A stretch of DNA of 64,000 nt, from positions 310,001-374,000 of the forward strand of contig CAJVGD010000014.1 of assembly GCA_910890315.1 (NCBI GenBank), given 5' to 3'. This document shows positions 23,436-34,749 of the stretch, piece by piece. A program made the translations under genes and the position numbers. Source of the stretch: Serendipita indica DSM 11827. Taxonomy: Eukaryota; Basidiomycota; Agaricomycetes; Sebacinales; Serendipitaceae. Position 1 is the stretch's first letter; each line of letters starts with the position of its first letter. The notes under the pieces were generated by a model, which saw nothing but the letters and a program-made list of their open reading frames with translations, had not been told where the DNA came from and did not search any database.

Positions 23436-25315
23436 TCATCCAATCACTTGGAAATGAGTGGACTGGAATCTTTCAAGACTCTTCGCGTACACCCATGCTG
23501 CCCGTGCTTGGAGGGTCCTATCGCGGGTCTAGAATCAACAATCAAGTCGTTGAAGATCTGTCACGAGCGATTCAATGAAAGATGCTTGACGTATGGGTAG
23601 GTGGCGTGAACAGGCTCAGCGGCTGTGGAGCTAGATGCACACGTTGGCCGCCAAATGGTGAGGATAATTGTGGATGAAGCCACGGCTTCCATCTCTATTT
23701 ATTTTCATGAACATAGTATTCGAGACGGTCAAAGTCACACGTACCGAGGGGCTCTCCTGTTGTTCATTTGGGAGCGCATCAATCTGCGCGCGCAACGTCG
23801 CCGCCGAGATCGAGTCTCGGGATTGATCGACCACACCACTCCCTAGACTGTTCTTTGATGCGTTTCGCTTATGCGCGAGGATTGCCGCACGCCGAGAGGT
23901 GCAAGTACTTGGTGGGTCCGTGTTCAATGAGCCTCGACGAGATTTTGGCTGTGATGAAGTTATCAGCAGCAATTCACCCCTTGCTCCGCGATCTGCTAAC
24001 CTTTTGTATACTCTAAGCGTCGGAATAAGAGGGAGCTTCAATTGTATATGTGGCTGGCGTACCTTCTTTTCTGATATATTGGCAGCGGGAAGTAGACTGG
24101 GTATGTCTGCGACCTTCATATGCAAGGGTTTCAGCTCCTGTTCTTCGTGTAATATCGTGGCAAATGTATTATGCTCGAGGAGGAGGGCAGTGGGTAGGAC
24201 AACTTCCATGGATTCTTGTCTGCCATAGACTGGAGAGTGCTTGGAAGGTGTCAGTGGTTGCTTTTTTAGTACCTTGAAGAACGCACCTCGCCAAAACTCA
24301 AGCCCAAACCCAGGCCAACAGGTGAGGTACTGAGAGTGTTGTCTACGAGTCCAGCGAGAACAAAGTTCGATCCCTCCGCAACCGGTGTTTTGTTAAAGTT
24401 GGTTTGCAACGTAAGCTTTGGTGTTTTCGGCGGTGAGCTTTCCGTGGATGAAGTCCGACTCGCGAGTGTAGGCGTCTTCTGCTGTGAACGAGTGGTACAA
24501 GTCGACTGTGTAGATTGCCGTCTCGTTGGTTTGGGAGATTTGACCACTTGTTGAGGTGCAGAAGTCGGTGCCTTTGGTGTCGGCGGGTCTCGTCCATTGG
24601 AGTTAGCGATCCCACGGTGCTCAATGGCCTTCGTTTCGGTGTTTCGGTTCTGAGTTGCTGGATATGCTGCGTTGGGCTCGAGTTCTCCTCCTCCTCTTCT
24701 TCTTCTTCACCTGCGTACTCGGTTCCTTCCTCGTCATCCTCCGCTCCTTCTTCCTCATCATGAGGCTCGACGATGAATGTCTTGTTATACTTGGGTGTTG
24801 CAGGTTCTGGCGTCGTCGCGCGAGGAGTTGGAGCGCTGCTCTGCTCTCCATCATGCATAGACAGGTCAGATACTGACCAGTTGTCCTTCATGACGACAGA
24901 GAATCGATTGTACTCGACAGGGGGTTCTGGTATCTCCACTGATTGAGGTTCTTGTGCCGTGACCGTTATGGAATGTTGGATTGGTGCGTGCCAGCCATTC
25001 CATACAGAATCGACGTTCATCGCATCTTGGCTCTGCTCGACATAATAAGTACCGCTATGAATAGGAGAAGACGTGAAGCGGTCAGCCTACCTTTCGTTTT
25101 GTACGAATGCCAACGCCGGAAGATGCGCCTACCGCACCGGCGATCGCATTGCGCAGACGCCTCTTTACACGTTGGGTGACTTCGGTAAACACGGCGATGC
25201 GTTCAAGCGCGGAGATGCTCTTGCCACGCTTATGCTTTGGCGCTTGAGGAGGGAGGGCGTACGGATCGTCGGGGACGATGAACTGGTTGACAGGACCTGG
25301 GTCGTATCGTGGCAT
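23436..25315 (-). CDS. Unrecognised Ser/Thr/Glu-rich protein
   Basis: I do not recognise a family. ATG 25313-25315 gives MPRYDPGPVNQFIVPDDPYA, then a basic helix-like segment RIAVFTEVTQRVKRRLRNAI. After an intron come WNGWHAPIQHSITVTAQEP and NKTFIVEPHDEEEGAEDDEE with a polyglutamate run. A Thr/Pro-rich stretch follows (KTPKLTLQTNFNKTPVAEGS, FVLAGLVDNTLSTSPVGLGL), then RRGSL and AATLRAQIDALPNEQQESPS. A GTACGT donor follows ESPS; splicing to TAG-CTCCACAG and onward would give TLQARAAWVYAKSLERFQST, ending at TGA 23436-23438. Without that splice the frame stops at 23631-23633. A frame change near 24.6 kb also needs an intron I could not place. Low complexity and charge suggest a disordered protein. 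A decayed partial copy lies immediately downstream. Confidence 0.5.
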
Positions 25316-27250
25316 CACTGCTTGTCGGTTGGAATATATAATTGCTCGATACTAAGCGCTCTGAAGAGAGAGTGGATGCGTAGGTTCGGTTGGATATTTG
25401 TCTTCGAGGGGGGGGAGAGGGCGAGAAACAGGCGTTTCGTTGGTTGGCCGAGTGAGTTTTGTAGTGCGGCCTAAAGCCAATGTTGGAACCTAGCCGTGAC
25501 CGCGAGCGAGTGATCAATCGGAAGGATGGTCAGCCCCCTCTGCGGCGACTCCGCGTTGCAAACACGCGGTGGGTGGACACAACCGTATGCGGGCTTGAAG
25601 CTCACTTGAACCATAAGACCATGTCCTATTGAAATGCTTCTTTTGTTCCCTGATTGCCATAATCACTCACGCGAGGGATTCATGTAGCCGACTGAGCGGT
25701 GGAGAGTAAGGGAGCCGGGCACTGCTCCGGTGGAGACGTGACGGCACTCTAGTGGATCAACAATTCTGTAGCGATAGCGTTATTCCGTGGTTCCATCGTG
25801 CTCTAGGTCTCAGCCAGTTGAGGTCGCCAGACAGTTAAGGACTTCACCAATGCCATATGAATAGCTTCCACTTTAGGTTCATTTTGACTTTTCCCTTTAG
25901 AACTTGTATCCAGGCCCAGCGAGCCGAAGCTTTCTCTTACGCCCACAATCCGTTCTTGTCAACGCTTGTCTGCACAGTAGTCGTAGCATTTGAACCATCG
26001 GGGTGCTGATTACTAGCGCAGGCGTCTTTGACGTTGACAAAAGGGCGACTCGCAACTGATCAGCCCACGACGCTCGCAGCCAAAACCAGACGAGGCTCAG
26101 ATCGAACACTGACTGTCACTTGGGCAGTGGTATTCACATCCGGCATCTTTATAATGCGTTGTATTGCTAATGAAAGTGTCACGATTAATCATACCTGCCT
26201 ATGGCATTCTGCGACTTTGCAGAATCCGATTTTGTACGAAGAGTTGACCTATTGCGTATTCATTTATTGATTGAGATGTCGAATTCGATTATTTAGCCCG
26301 ACTCGCGCTGAACGTGGGCCAGTCGACTTTGTGGTAGGGGCCAAGCATCATCGAGAATTTCCACGTCGCGACGAAGCACAACCAGTTAAAATTGGGATTC
26401 AATGTGCAGTATATGATGCCATATAATTGCCAGGTCCAACAAGGCGAAAGCACCTCTACTTGCCAGTTTGGATAAGCGAGCCACTAACCTATCCTCGAGG
26501 ACGGCCACTGCAATTCGCGTAAACAAACTTTCTTGGTTCTTTGATCACCCTTTCCAACCGTCAGGGAGTAAATATTGGCAGAATCTACTGACCTCGCCCT
26601 GGTCATAAGACCGCTTCAAACCTTTGCTACTTGATGTAGAGGTTGTATATGGGGTACTCTACTCATTATCATGTTTTCGTCACTTGACATCCTTTGGTAG
26701 ATCAAGGAATCCATCGCTGTTATGCTCCATAAGAAAGTTGAGGATCAGTCGCTGGAATACTTTGCAAAGGTACTCGGGGTCGTCTCGCCTGATCGAGAGG
26801 TTTTTATTATGCCAGGCGACGTTCATGTCCAACTTTGGACCGACTTGCCACCTCTATTTTCGCTCACTTCCGGATATGCAGTCGCTCAGATACAGTATAT
26901 TTGAAACAAATAGACGCTTTTTACAGTGTTGACGATGAGAATGGCGTCGTCGAACGGCTTCGTCAGGTATCTCCATTGCGTCTGGTCAGACCTGGACGAA
27001 ATCGCATCCCATTAGAGCCTGAAATGTAACAAAAGTCAAATATTCGCTCGATTAACACTGATTGTGCATCCCTAGACAAATTTTATGTGGTCACGAGAAG
27101 AAGACGCAAAGACCAGTCGTCCCGAAATTAGTCGAGAATATCATAAGCCATGTGGGTTCTGTTCCCTCCATTTCGTCATAGGCTGCCGGTCGCCACTGCC
27201 GGCGGTCCAAAAACTTTGTCACCACTTACGCCCACCCTTTGTAACCTCGA
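25316..27250. other. Intergenic, about 1.9 kb, no gene recognised
   Basis: No supported gene. A short minus-strand frame starts at an ATG near 26.14 kb (MPDVNTTAQVTVSVRSEPRL) and a coding-like piece follows near 25.9-26.0 kb (ASNQHPDGSNATTTVQTSVD). I found no splice pair that joins them in frame, so no gene is called. Confidence 0.5.
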
Positions 27251-28644
27251 ATGGAACCGATTCGCACAGCGGTAGTCGGCGCTGGATTAGCAGCGACAGT
27301 CTTCCATGTCCCACTCGTCCTCAGTCTCCCTCTTCTTTTCAACCTCTTCGCCGTAGTCGAGCGAACACCACCCGCCCAGGCGCCAGAGGGGACCATTGCG
27401 AAGAAGTTTGGAGTCAAACCCAAACTGTATACCAGATTAGAAGACTTGTTGGACGATCCAGAAGTCGAATTGGTACACTATCAACCCCATCAGTCGAACC
27501 ACCTCTGACAGTGTCCAAATAGGTCATCGTCGCAACTCCCAATTCTACCCATTTTGAATTCTCCAAGGTATTTGACCCCTTCTTGCATACATAGGTCTCA
27601 CGATGAACTAGAAAGCGTTAGAGGCCGGAAAGCATGGTGAGCCGAGATCGCGATGAGTGGAGGGGACTGACGCACCCCTCAACAGTCCTCGTGGACAAGC
27701 CCGTGACGACGACCTACAGCGAGGCCCAAGAACTCGGAAAGCTCGCCAAGAGCAAGGGTCGTGTCCTTTACGCATTCCAGAATAGACGATGGGACTCTGA
27801 CTATCTCACCTTGCGGGAAGTCCTCGATGCCAAATCGCTCGGAGACATTACAGACTTTGAGTCCCAGTATGTTTTGCTTCATGAGATGACTTTTATGCCA
27901 GAATATCGCTCACTCTCTCATAGCTACGACCGATACCGCAACTTTTTAAAAGGATCCTGGAAAGAGTCGGCCAAAGCTGGCAGCGGTCTGATATACGATT
28001 TGGGTACGCACTTGATCGACCAAGCTCTGCACACATTCGGAAGACCAGCAAAGCTGACCGCGTTTCTACAAAACCTACGCGGAATCGGCGAGGACGAGGT
28101 CGATGACAATGTACGTCTCTCTCTCGTCCTATTACGGTCCTTATCTCACGTTTGACTGTTTCTATAGTTTACCATCATCTTACATTACCCGCGAACGGAC
28201 CAAAATCCGTACCTCTTGACGGTCACGCTCCGCGCCCACCCGCTCTCGCAGAGAACACCGCAGCTACGCTACGTCGTACGCGGGTCCAAGGGTACCTTTG
28301 TCAAATTTGGACTCGACGTGCAAGAGGAGCAGATGAAAGAGCGCGGCGTCGAGGCGTTTGGCAAAGACTGGTTCGGGCGTGAATCAGAGGAGATTCACGC
28401 CGAGCTCGAGACTGTACAGCAAGAAGGCGACAAGGCGCTTAGCAAGAAAAGGATAGTCAGCAAAAAAGGAAATTATCAAGCGCTCTATGAAAACCTGGCG
28501 GGTGCGATCCGCAAGGGGGACGCGCTGAGTGTTCAATGGAGCGAAGCTGAGACGGTGATGCTAATCGTCGAATTGGCTATCAAGAGTTCAAAGAAGAGAG
28601 AACGGTGGAAGTTCCAAACAGTTAGCTTAGCCTTGAATGTTTAA
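27251..28644 (+). CDS. Gfo/Idh/MocA-family NAD(P)-dependent oxidoreductase, copy 2
   Basis: Paralogue of the gene at 11.8-13.4 kb. ATG 27251 gives MEPIRTAVVGAGLAATVFHV, the dinucleotide-binding loop. Successive exons carry LYTRLEDLLDDPEVEL, VIVATPNSTHFEFSK, ALEAGKHVLVDKPVTTTYSE (catalytic-lysine motif DKP), YAFQNRRWDSDYLTL, YDRYRNFLKGSWKESAKAGS, LIYDLGTHLIDQALHTFGRP and FTIILHYPRTDQNPYLLTVT. The last exon reads RYVVRGSKGTFVKFGLDVQE through SEAETVMLIVELAIKSSKKR to TAA at 28642-28644. It lacks the long Ser/Thr/Pro-rich tail of copy 1. Likely a cytosolic sugar or polyol dehydrogenase of unknown substrate. It faces secreted-protein copy B, with 117 bp between stop codons, repeating the arrangement at 10.8-13.4 kb in inverted order. 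Confidence 0.9.
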
Positions 28645-28761
28645 TTGAACAAATTGACATTGCAATTGATGTGATTGTCCAGAGTGTGAAGTGTCCAAAG
28701 AAGAGGGAAATCTTTGCTTCTGTGGCTATTGATCCTTCCAGAAGTCTGTTGTTCGTTCGGT

Positions 28762-29644
28762 CTAGGTGCACGCTTGCGCGCAGAAGTCCCAACCGGCGGT
28801 GGTGATCGAAGCCGAGTTATAAATGGTGGTGCGTGTAGTCGAGTTGGTACACAACCAGAAGCAGTACATACTCCATGTTGGCACACTATACAAAACATTG
28901 AGTCAGGTACCGTCTGATGGATTCGAGGTTTCGGGGAATGGGGAATCGAGGGAAAAGGGTGATTGCGCGTGCTTACCTGGTGGGTGGCGGCGTGCTTGTG
29001 CTTGTCCGAGACGGCGTGGAGCTACTCGGAGGACACGTTGCATAGACTGTATTCGTACTGACGACAGAGGTCGTAACGACTGTGGTGTGCGGGTAGACCT
29101 TGCAGGCCGGGCATGGCAAGGTAGTTGCTGAAGTTGACGTCGGACCGGGGGGACAACTACCACGTTGAATCATATCATTCAGCAAATCATTGCCCAACGG
29201 AGCGAGGTGCGATAACTCACGTCCATCGCTTTTCCAGTTCTGGCTCATCCTCCACATACAGTGCCCTTTTTAGATACTTGACACCGCAAGGTACCGTGGC
29301 AGTGATAGGCGGTGGCCGAGTCGTAAACGTCGAGGTGGTGGTTGACTTGCCGAGGCATCTCTCGTCGCAGATGGAGTAAACGACTTTGGTTGTGGCCGGA
29401 AGACAGCTTGTACTTGCGCCACTGACAATTTTTAGTATCCAAGCATGTCAAAGAAATGGTCTACTTACCAGCTCCATCCGACGCAGGCCGAGGTTGTGCG
29501 TGAAAGGGAGGTGGGCGTGGGCGTCGCTGTTGCTGTTGGTGTCCCTGCGACCGTTGTTCTAGTAGACGCTACCGTGACGTACGAATACGCATTCGCCGTC
29601 GAAGCGGCCACCGCAAGCCCAGCGAAGAAGTTGTAAAGGAGCAT
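28762..29644 (-). CDS. Small secreted Cys- and Ser/Thr-rich protein, family copy B
   Basis: Paralogue of copy A with the same four-exon plan: 29644-29469, 29412-29221, 29156-28977 and 28885-28762. Its three introns (56, 64 and 91 bp) are all phase 2. Exon 1: signal peptide MLLYNFFAGLAVAASTANA, then Thr/Pro-rich text and CVGW. Exon 2: TKVVYSICDERCLGKSTTTS and VPCGVKYLKR, ending VEDEPELEKRWT, with a Lys-Arg site at the same place as in A. Exon 3: CPPGPTSTSATTLPCPACKV, then YPHTTVVTTSVVSTNTVYAT. Exon 4: YCFWLCTNSTTRTTIYNSAS and AGWDFCAQACT before TAG at 28762-28764. Cysteines are paired within each exon block. Predicted extracellular; function unknown. The exact repetition of splice phases across the three paralogues is the main support for the model. 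Confidence 0.75.
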
Positions 29645-29682
29645 CGTCGACGAGCCGGCGACCCTCCCCAATCACGAGAACC

Positions 29683-29690
29683 TATATATA
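29683..29690 (-). promoter_or_regulatory. TATA-like element upstream of secreted protein B
   Basis: An eight-base TATATATA run lies about 40 bp upstream of the ATG at 29644 on the minus strand. Inferred from position only. Confidence 0.4.
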
Positions 29691-30242
29691 TCTATGCCAA
29701 GAATCCGATATATGCCAAAAGATCCGAGAGATTGATGGGTAATCCAACGGCGGGGGAAGAGATACATTGCGGCAGGATGTCGGCACTGTTCGAGGGGTAA
29801 ATTTTCTATTGGTATAGAAGAATCTTGGTTGACTGTCCAGTAGTATGCCACGGTGGATGTCTATTCGAGTTGAAGACGGATGACGTGAATTCCAGGGGGG
29901 GTCAGAGGGTCCTTAGTCTGGACCACGGTTGATCCAGTCCTTCAGGGACGTATATTATCAGTAGTGATCCTGACAGATGGCAGCATTGACATTTACAGCC
30001 GGCAACATTGAGCTAAGGAAGTTGCACCCAGTCCAGTCGTCCGAAGAATCCTCGTGTAATCTTGGAATGAATAAAGTGTCACGTTTTATCTGATTTCGCA
30101 TATGGTCGGGTAAAACGGATGAGGTCAGGGTCAAGCTTTGAGGACGTCGAAAGATTGAAAGCGAATCGGTCACGGGTATCAAATCTCATGTCGACGTACT
30201 AGGTAATTGTACAACTAGAAGATTATTCTCCTCACTGTCGTA
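29691..30242. other. Intergenic between secreted-protein copies B and C
   Basis: Promoter region of copy B and 3' flank of copy C. No further gene is recognised. Confidence 0.5.
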
Positions 30243-31085
30243 TCAAGCACACACTTGGAAACATGAATCCCACCCGCTCGTATCTACAGTGGCAGAGTGA
30301 TTGATAATGGTTCCTGTAGAGGTGTTGGTGCATGTCCAATAGCAATATAAATACCGGGTGGGTAACGTCGTCCTGTCTGGTGTCAATATTTACCAAACTC
30401 GCTAAACTGTCATACACACCCAGTATAAGTTGGCGAGGCTGTGATTGTTCCGGAGCTTGTTGATATCGTGGGCTGTTGCGTAGACATACAGGACGTCTCG
30501 AGCACCGTGCTCGTGGTGACTACCGACCGGGTTACGACGGTTGAATGGGGATATTTATGGCATTTCTTGCATGGTAAATGGCAGTCTTTGACGATGGTTG
30601 GGCCGGGAGCGCATCTGTTGGAGAGTTATGGATTGAAAAAGCACGAGCGAAAGAGGACATACGAAGAGCGCTTGTCCAGCATAGCGTCATCGCCAAAGAG
30701 GTAATCTCTGGGGTGATACTTGGCACCACATACGACCGTACTTGTAGCAACCGGCACGTAGCTGGTGAATGTCGAAGTCGACGTCCACCTCGCCAGACAG
30801 TGGTCCTCGCAGACGAAATAGCTGACCATCACGGTGGAGGATACACATCCCGTAGACTCGCTGCTATGACGTTAGTATTGCTACTGGGCGCAATGAATAG
30901 ACCACGCACCACACGCCTGCTACGCATGTTGCAGTTGTGCGCGACGTCGGCGTTGGCGTGGGTCTCTGAGTTGTCGCTGGAGTGGCATACGTGTAGATTG
31001 TAGTCGAGGAGACGGTGACCGAGCATGCCAGAGTGGCGAGCGGTTTGAAGAGGAGGAGCGACAGGAGCAACCCAACCGTGAACAT
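30243..31085 (-). CDS. Small secreted Cys- and Ser/Thr-rich protein, family copy C
   Basis: Third member, in tandem with B on the same strand. Exons: 31085-30910, 30863-30663 (or from 30860), 30614-30420 and 30372-30243. Introns are about 46, 48 and 47 bp, all phase 2. Exon 1: signal peptide with LLLSLLLFKPLATLA, then CSVTVSSTTIYTYATPATTQ (compare CSMTTVSSTTNY in copy A). Exon 2: VSYFVCEDHCLARWTSTSTF, VVCGAKYHPRDYLFGD, then DDAMLDKRSS, keeping the Lys-Arg site. Exon 3: CAPGPTIVKDCHLPCKKCHK, then YPHSTVVTRSVVTTSTVLET. Exon 4: LYCYWTCTNTSTGTIINHSA and SGWDSCFQVCA before TGA at 30243-30245. Cysteine spacing matches A and B block by block. Secreted; function unknown. Confidence 0.72.
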
Positions 31086-31652
31086 GCTTAAACGATGTCG
31101 AGCTCCAAGTGACGATGCTTGTTTTCATCCCGAGTTGCAATGGTCTATCTGGGCTGATTACAGTGGCCGCCTCCAACCGCAATGTGGCCGCAAGTGAGCT
31201 AAGACAACGTGGGTTTAATGATCTGTATATGGTATAGTTTATAGTGATTAGGCCAAAGGCAAGCTTTGTCCTGGGTTGACCCTTTGCTCCTCGCAGCATC
31301 TTGATTCCTACCTCTAGGTTGACAATAGATCATACGAGATAATGGATTTGATGGCGATTTAAGCGCAGTACTGCTGAATCTGAAGGGGTGAATGGCAGGA
31401 GCTGTGGCAACAACGAGGGCGGCTCCAATATCGGATGGTATAGACCCTTTTGAACGAGTTGATGCGCAAAATGAAGTGGATAGATTATCTCTCATTTATG
31501 CCGTCGATGGTTGCGGGCAGCACAGCGTGAGAACCTTCTTCTCACCCGTAACCTCTGACTGCTTGCGACGAGCACAGCAGACCAGAGATTTTGCAGACAG
31601 CGAGCAAACAGCAAACACCTTGACTCTCCTCCACACCGTCCTTTGCACCAGA
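31086..31652. promoter_or_regulatory. Divergent intergenic region between secreted protein C and the CSL gene
   Basis: 567 bp between two divergent start codons. Open frames here carry no recognisable coding signal. It should contain both promoters. Confidence 0.45.
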
Positions 31653-34266
31653 ATGGATCCTGATGGCCACAGCGAGCGTCCATATCCAACTTTATCTTCA
31701 ACAACGAGTGTAAAACCATCTACAAATGGCCATTCAGCTCTTCCAGGCGATTACACTGCGCCCCCGCGCTCGTCTGCCCATCGCACCTCTGACTCGCGCG
31801 ATTTTGGCCACTTGCTAGATGCAATCAACATTGGAGCTTCTTCTCCAGACCGTTCGCGCTCGTCGCATTCGAGAAGCGACAGCAGCACTTGGGTGAACCA
31901 GGTTAGCCTCCCTTTCTCTGCAAATGTTGACCCAACCAACGTGATTCCTAACTGTAGAACCAAAATAACGCACATCAGCAACGTGTACAGAAGCGCAAGC
32001 GTACAGACTCGGATATCGGAACGACCGCGGTGCCAAAAATTCGACGGGTCATTCAGGACAATGTCCTCCAGCGCAACGTCGCCGCTCAGAACATGACGAC
32101 CATTGTTACCTATCATGCCGCTGCTGCCCAAAAGTCGTATGGACAGGAGAAACGGTTCCTTTGTCCACCGCCGCTCGTCCGCGTTTCGGGCCCGCTTAGC
32201 GCGCATTTACGCCACCAGCAACTCAAAATGTGCGTCGTATCCGAGCTGGGAAACATCCTACAGGACCATGTCGGTCAATTTGACGCCGAACATGGCATTG
32301 TCTGCTTCAAGCAGCTCCACATCAGCTCGCAGGGAAAGGACAAGCAATTCCAGCTCTCGCTCTCCATCTCAGATATTTCAGGTCTAGAGACTAGTGACCA
32401 ACAGCCCGTTGCCGGCGCACCGCCAAAGGCGCCGTGGGCTACGCTCTATTCTGCTCCTGTGCACATCATCTCCAAGCCATCCAAGAAGACAACGAGGGGG
32501 AATACGCCGGGCATTTCTAATATGGGCATGATCGCCCTCTTCAACCGTATCAATTCCCAGACTGTTCGCACAAAATATCTTTCCCACCGCCCGCCGCAAT
32601 CCGACCCAAGTGCTCCTGCTGCAGGGGGCCCGATCACACTCACTACGTCTTCCTCACATTGGGATCCATTTACCATCGAGATTGTTCCACCCGAGGCGGC
32701 CAATGCGCCCATCTTATATGGCTCGCGCATCGTTCTCAGGACAGGGCCAAATGCCACGTCGTACGAATTCATTGTGCGCAAAGTCGAGAAGCATCAATCG
32801 CTTGCGTCTGAATATGGGCGCCAAGTGAGTCAAATGCAAAAGATTGCGCTTATGCGCGCCGACCTCGAGCCGGTCGACGGCAAAATGTGTTATTTGAGCG
32901 CATTGGTCGAGCGACCGGGTCCAGAGCCGATGCCCGTCGTACCCGGAAGTACACATCCGACAAGTTGGCGATGGTGCGAGGTTCGACAGCAGACGGCAGA
33001 GGATGGGACCCAGACAGAGTACCACGAAGTCAACGACTATGCTACATGGATGATTACGAGCGTCGGTACGTATTTGAAATTATTCATTTGAGTAGAATAC
33101 ATTTCTGATCGTTGGTTGCCGTAGCTCAATTCGAGACGACCTTCTTCGACGCCTCTGGAGGGAACGTGATGCCGCCCCTGGCACCCATCACCCCCGCACC
33201 AAGTGCCATGCACGGTTGTCGCTGGGTTCCACCTTTGCTTTCTTCTCAACCAGGCCAAGACCCTGTGGCGCATACCTTGCACATGGGCATTTCTAACTTT
33301 TTCGCGCACTACCCATCGTCGCCTCTAGCAGCTTCTTGGATCAAGACGCCACTGCAGGTGTGGTTGGGTGATCTCGGACCACTACCGTTGACTGCGGAAG
33401 AAGGCGCGATCAATGTGACCCAGCAACAGCATGGCTTTGTCTTCCCAGCCACCCCCGTCCATCCAAACGTCGCCAACGGCTCAGCAAACGGGAACGGTAC
33501 TAGCGGAAGCAGTGGACAACTTGCCGGTTCATCCTCCTCTCACAATGGTCCTGTGGCAAGTACGAGTGCAGGCCCTGGGCTTGGTCCAGGTGGTGGAGTC
33601 GTCGTTTTGGGCAACTCTCCTCCGACGCTCCGAGACCCGCCGTTTGCGACGTACGTCACTGTCTATCTCCCTCCGATGGAAGAACTCGTGAGCGCACTGC
33701 TGGACAGTGTACGCACGCGTCGACGACACGCACAAGCGACAACTTCGTCAAGATCAACATCTGCTACACTCCAACGCAGTGGACACTCGCGCTCAGCAAG
33801 TATCAGTGGAAGTGGAACGCCGAGAGGTGACAGAATGTCCGTCGACAGACCGTATCACTCTCGACAGCCCTCGACGAGCAATCAACGATACACCAGTGGC
33901 AGCACACCCATGCACGTCGACGACAGCGAGAATGATATCGAACAGGATGAATCCTCCCATCGCGATCGTCCAAGCTTTGCGGAGCGCTTGGAAGAAGAGA
34001 GCGATGCTGTGGAAGAAGAAGACGTCCAAACACTCTGGGAACGTAAACCTTCACTTCCCATCTTATTTATTCGCGGTCCACCAGACGAGACGGCTCAAAA
34101 TATCCAACACTATCAACCGCAATACCAACAGAGGATCGCGTTCCATTCTGGACTCGCACTCCGATGTGTAGCGGCGTCTGGAGAAGGTCCAGAGAATCTG
34201 GATGGGTGGAGCGTGAGGATTGATAAAGTGCAACTTGGAAGCACAGGTCCGACCGCCTCTCCATAG
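31653..34266 (+). CDS. CSL (CBF1/RBP-J, Su(H), Lag-1) family DNA-binding transcription factor
   Basis: Fungal relative of the Notch effector RBP-J and of fission yeast Cbf11/Cbf12; binds GTGGGAA-like sites in the nucleus. Exon 1 (ATG 31653 to about 31901) is Ser-rich and ends STWVNQ. Exon 2, from about 31978, starts QRVQKRKRTDSDIG, a basic NLS-like segment. It then shows the Rel-homology/LAG1 DNA-binding core QKSYGQEKRFLCPPPLVRVS, RHQQLKMCVVSELGN and DKQFQLSLSIS, then the beta-trefoil domain (ILYGSRIVLRTGPNATSYEF, QVSQMQKIALMRADLEPVDG). A short intron at about 33066-33124 follows. Exon 3 carries AQFETTFFDA and an IPT/TIG-like C-terminal domain (TLHMGISNFFAHYPSSPLAA, TPLQVWLGDLGPLPL), interrupted by a Gly/Ser-rich and a Ser/Arg-rich insertion. 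Stop TAG at 34264-34266. Fungi lack Notch, so targets are unknown; the yeast relatives affect adhesion and lipid genes. Confidence 0.92.
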
Positions 34267-34749
34267 ACTGGCTCCTTTTCTCTATCTATTCATCCTTCGT
34301 TTTCTGATTCTGCCTCTTTCTTGAACATGTAGCCATGCACTGCTCGTCCTCTCGCTCATCGATTCCCGTTTCTTGACCTCACCCCGGACTGCTCGTCGAC
34401 TTCTTAGTGTCTTGGTAGAACTGAACCGTGCCATAGATCAGTTTGGTGATTTGGACGCATAGTTTATTCTGCAGAGCTAAGCTATACACACGACGATTTG
34501 AACACAAACGAGGCAACCGTGGGCCACGATCGTGAGTTGGTGAAGAGGCGGTGTTTAGTGTCGAGGATGGTATGCTAATCTAGTAAGAGAGTGTGTGCGT
34601 GCGTGCGGTGGGAATAAGAATAACGAAGGGTTCATGGAGGGTGAGGGTCAGTCGTGTCCAGCCTGCGGAACCGGGCTGGTTTTTGGTCAATGATGCGAAT
34701 GAATGTCCTGAAAACAATCCCCTAGATAACGCAAGAGATGTAGAGAAAC
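34267..34749. other. Convergent intergenic region
   Basis: Lies between the stops of the CSL gene and the first fucosyltransferase-like gene and presumably holds both terminators. No gene recognised. Confidence 0.5.

Noticed and set aside
25897-26140. Small minus-strand gene (MPDVNTTAQ... and ASNQHPDGSN...)
   Set aside because: Two coding-like pieces could not be joined by any GT-AG pair in a consistent frame.
31751-32206. 151-residue minus-strand frame opposite the CSL gene
   Set aside because: Antisense to the exon 1/exon 2 coding region; no family features.
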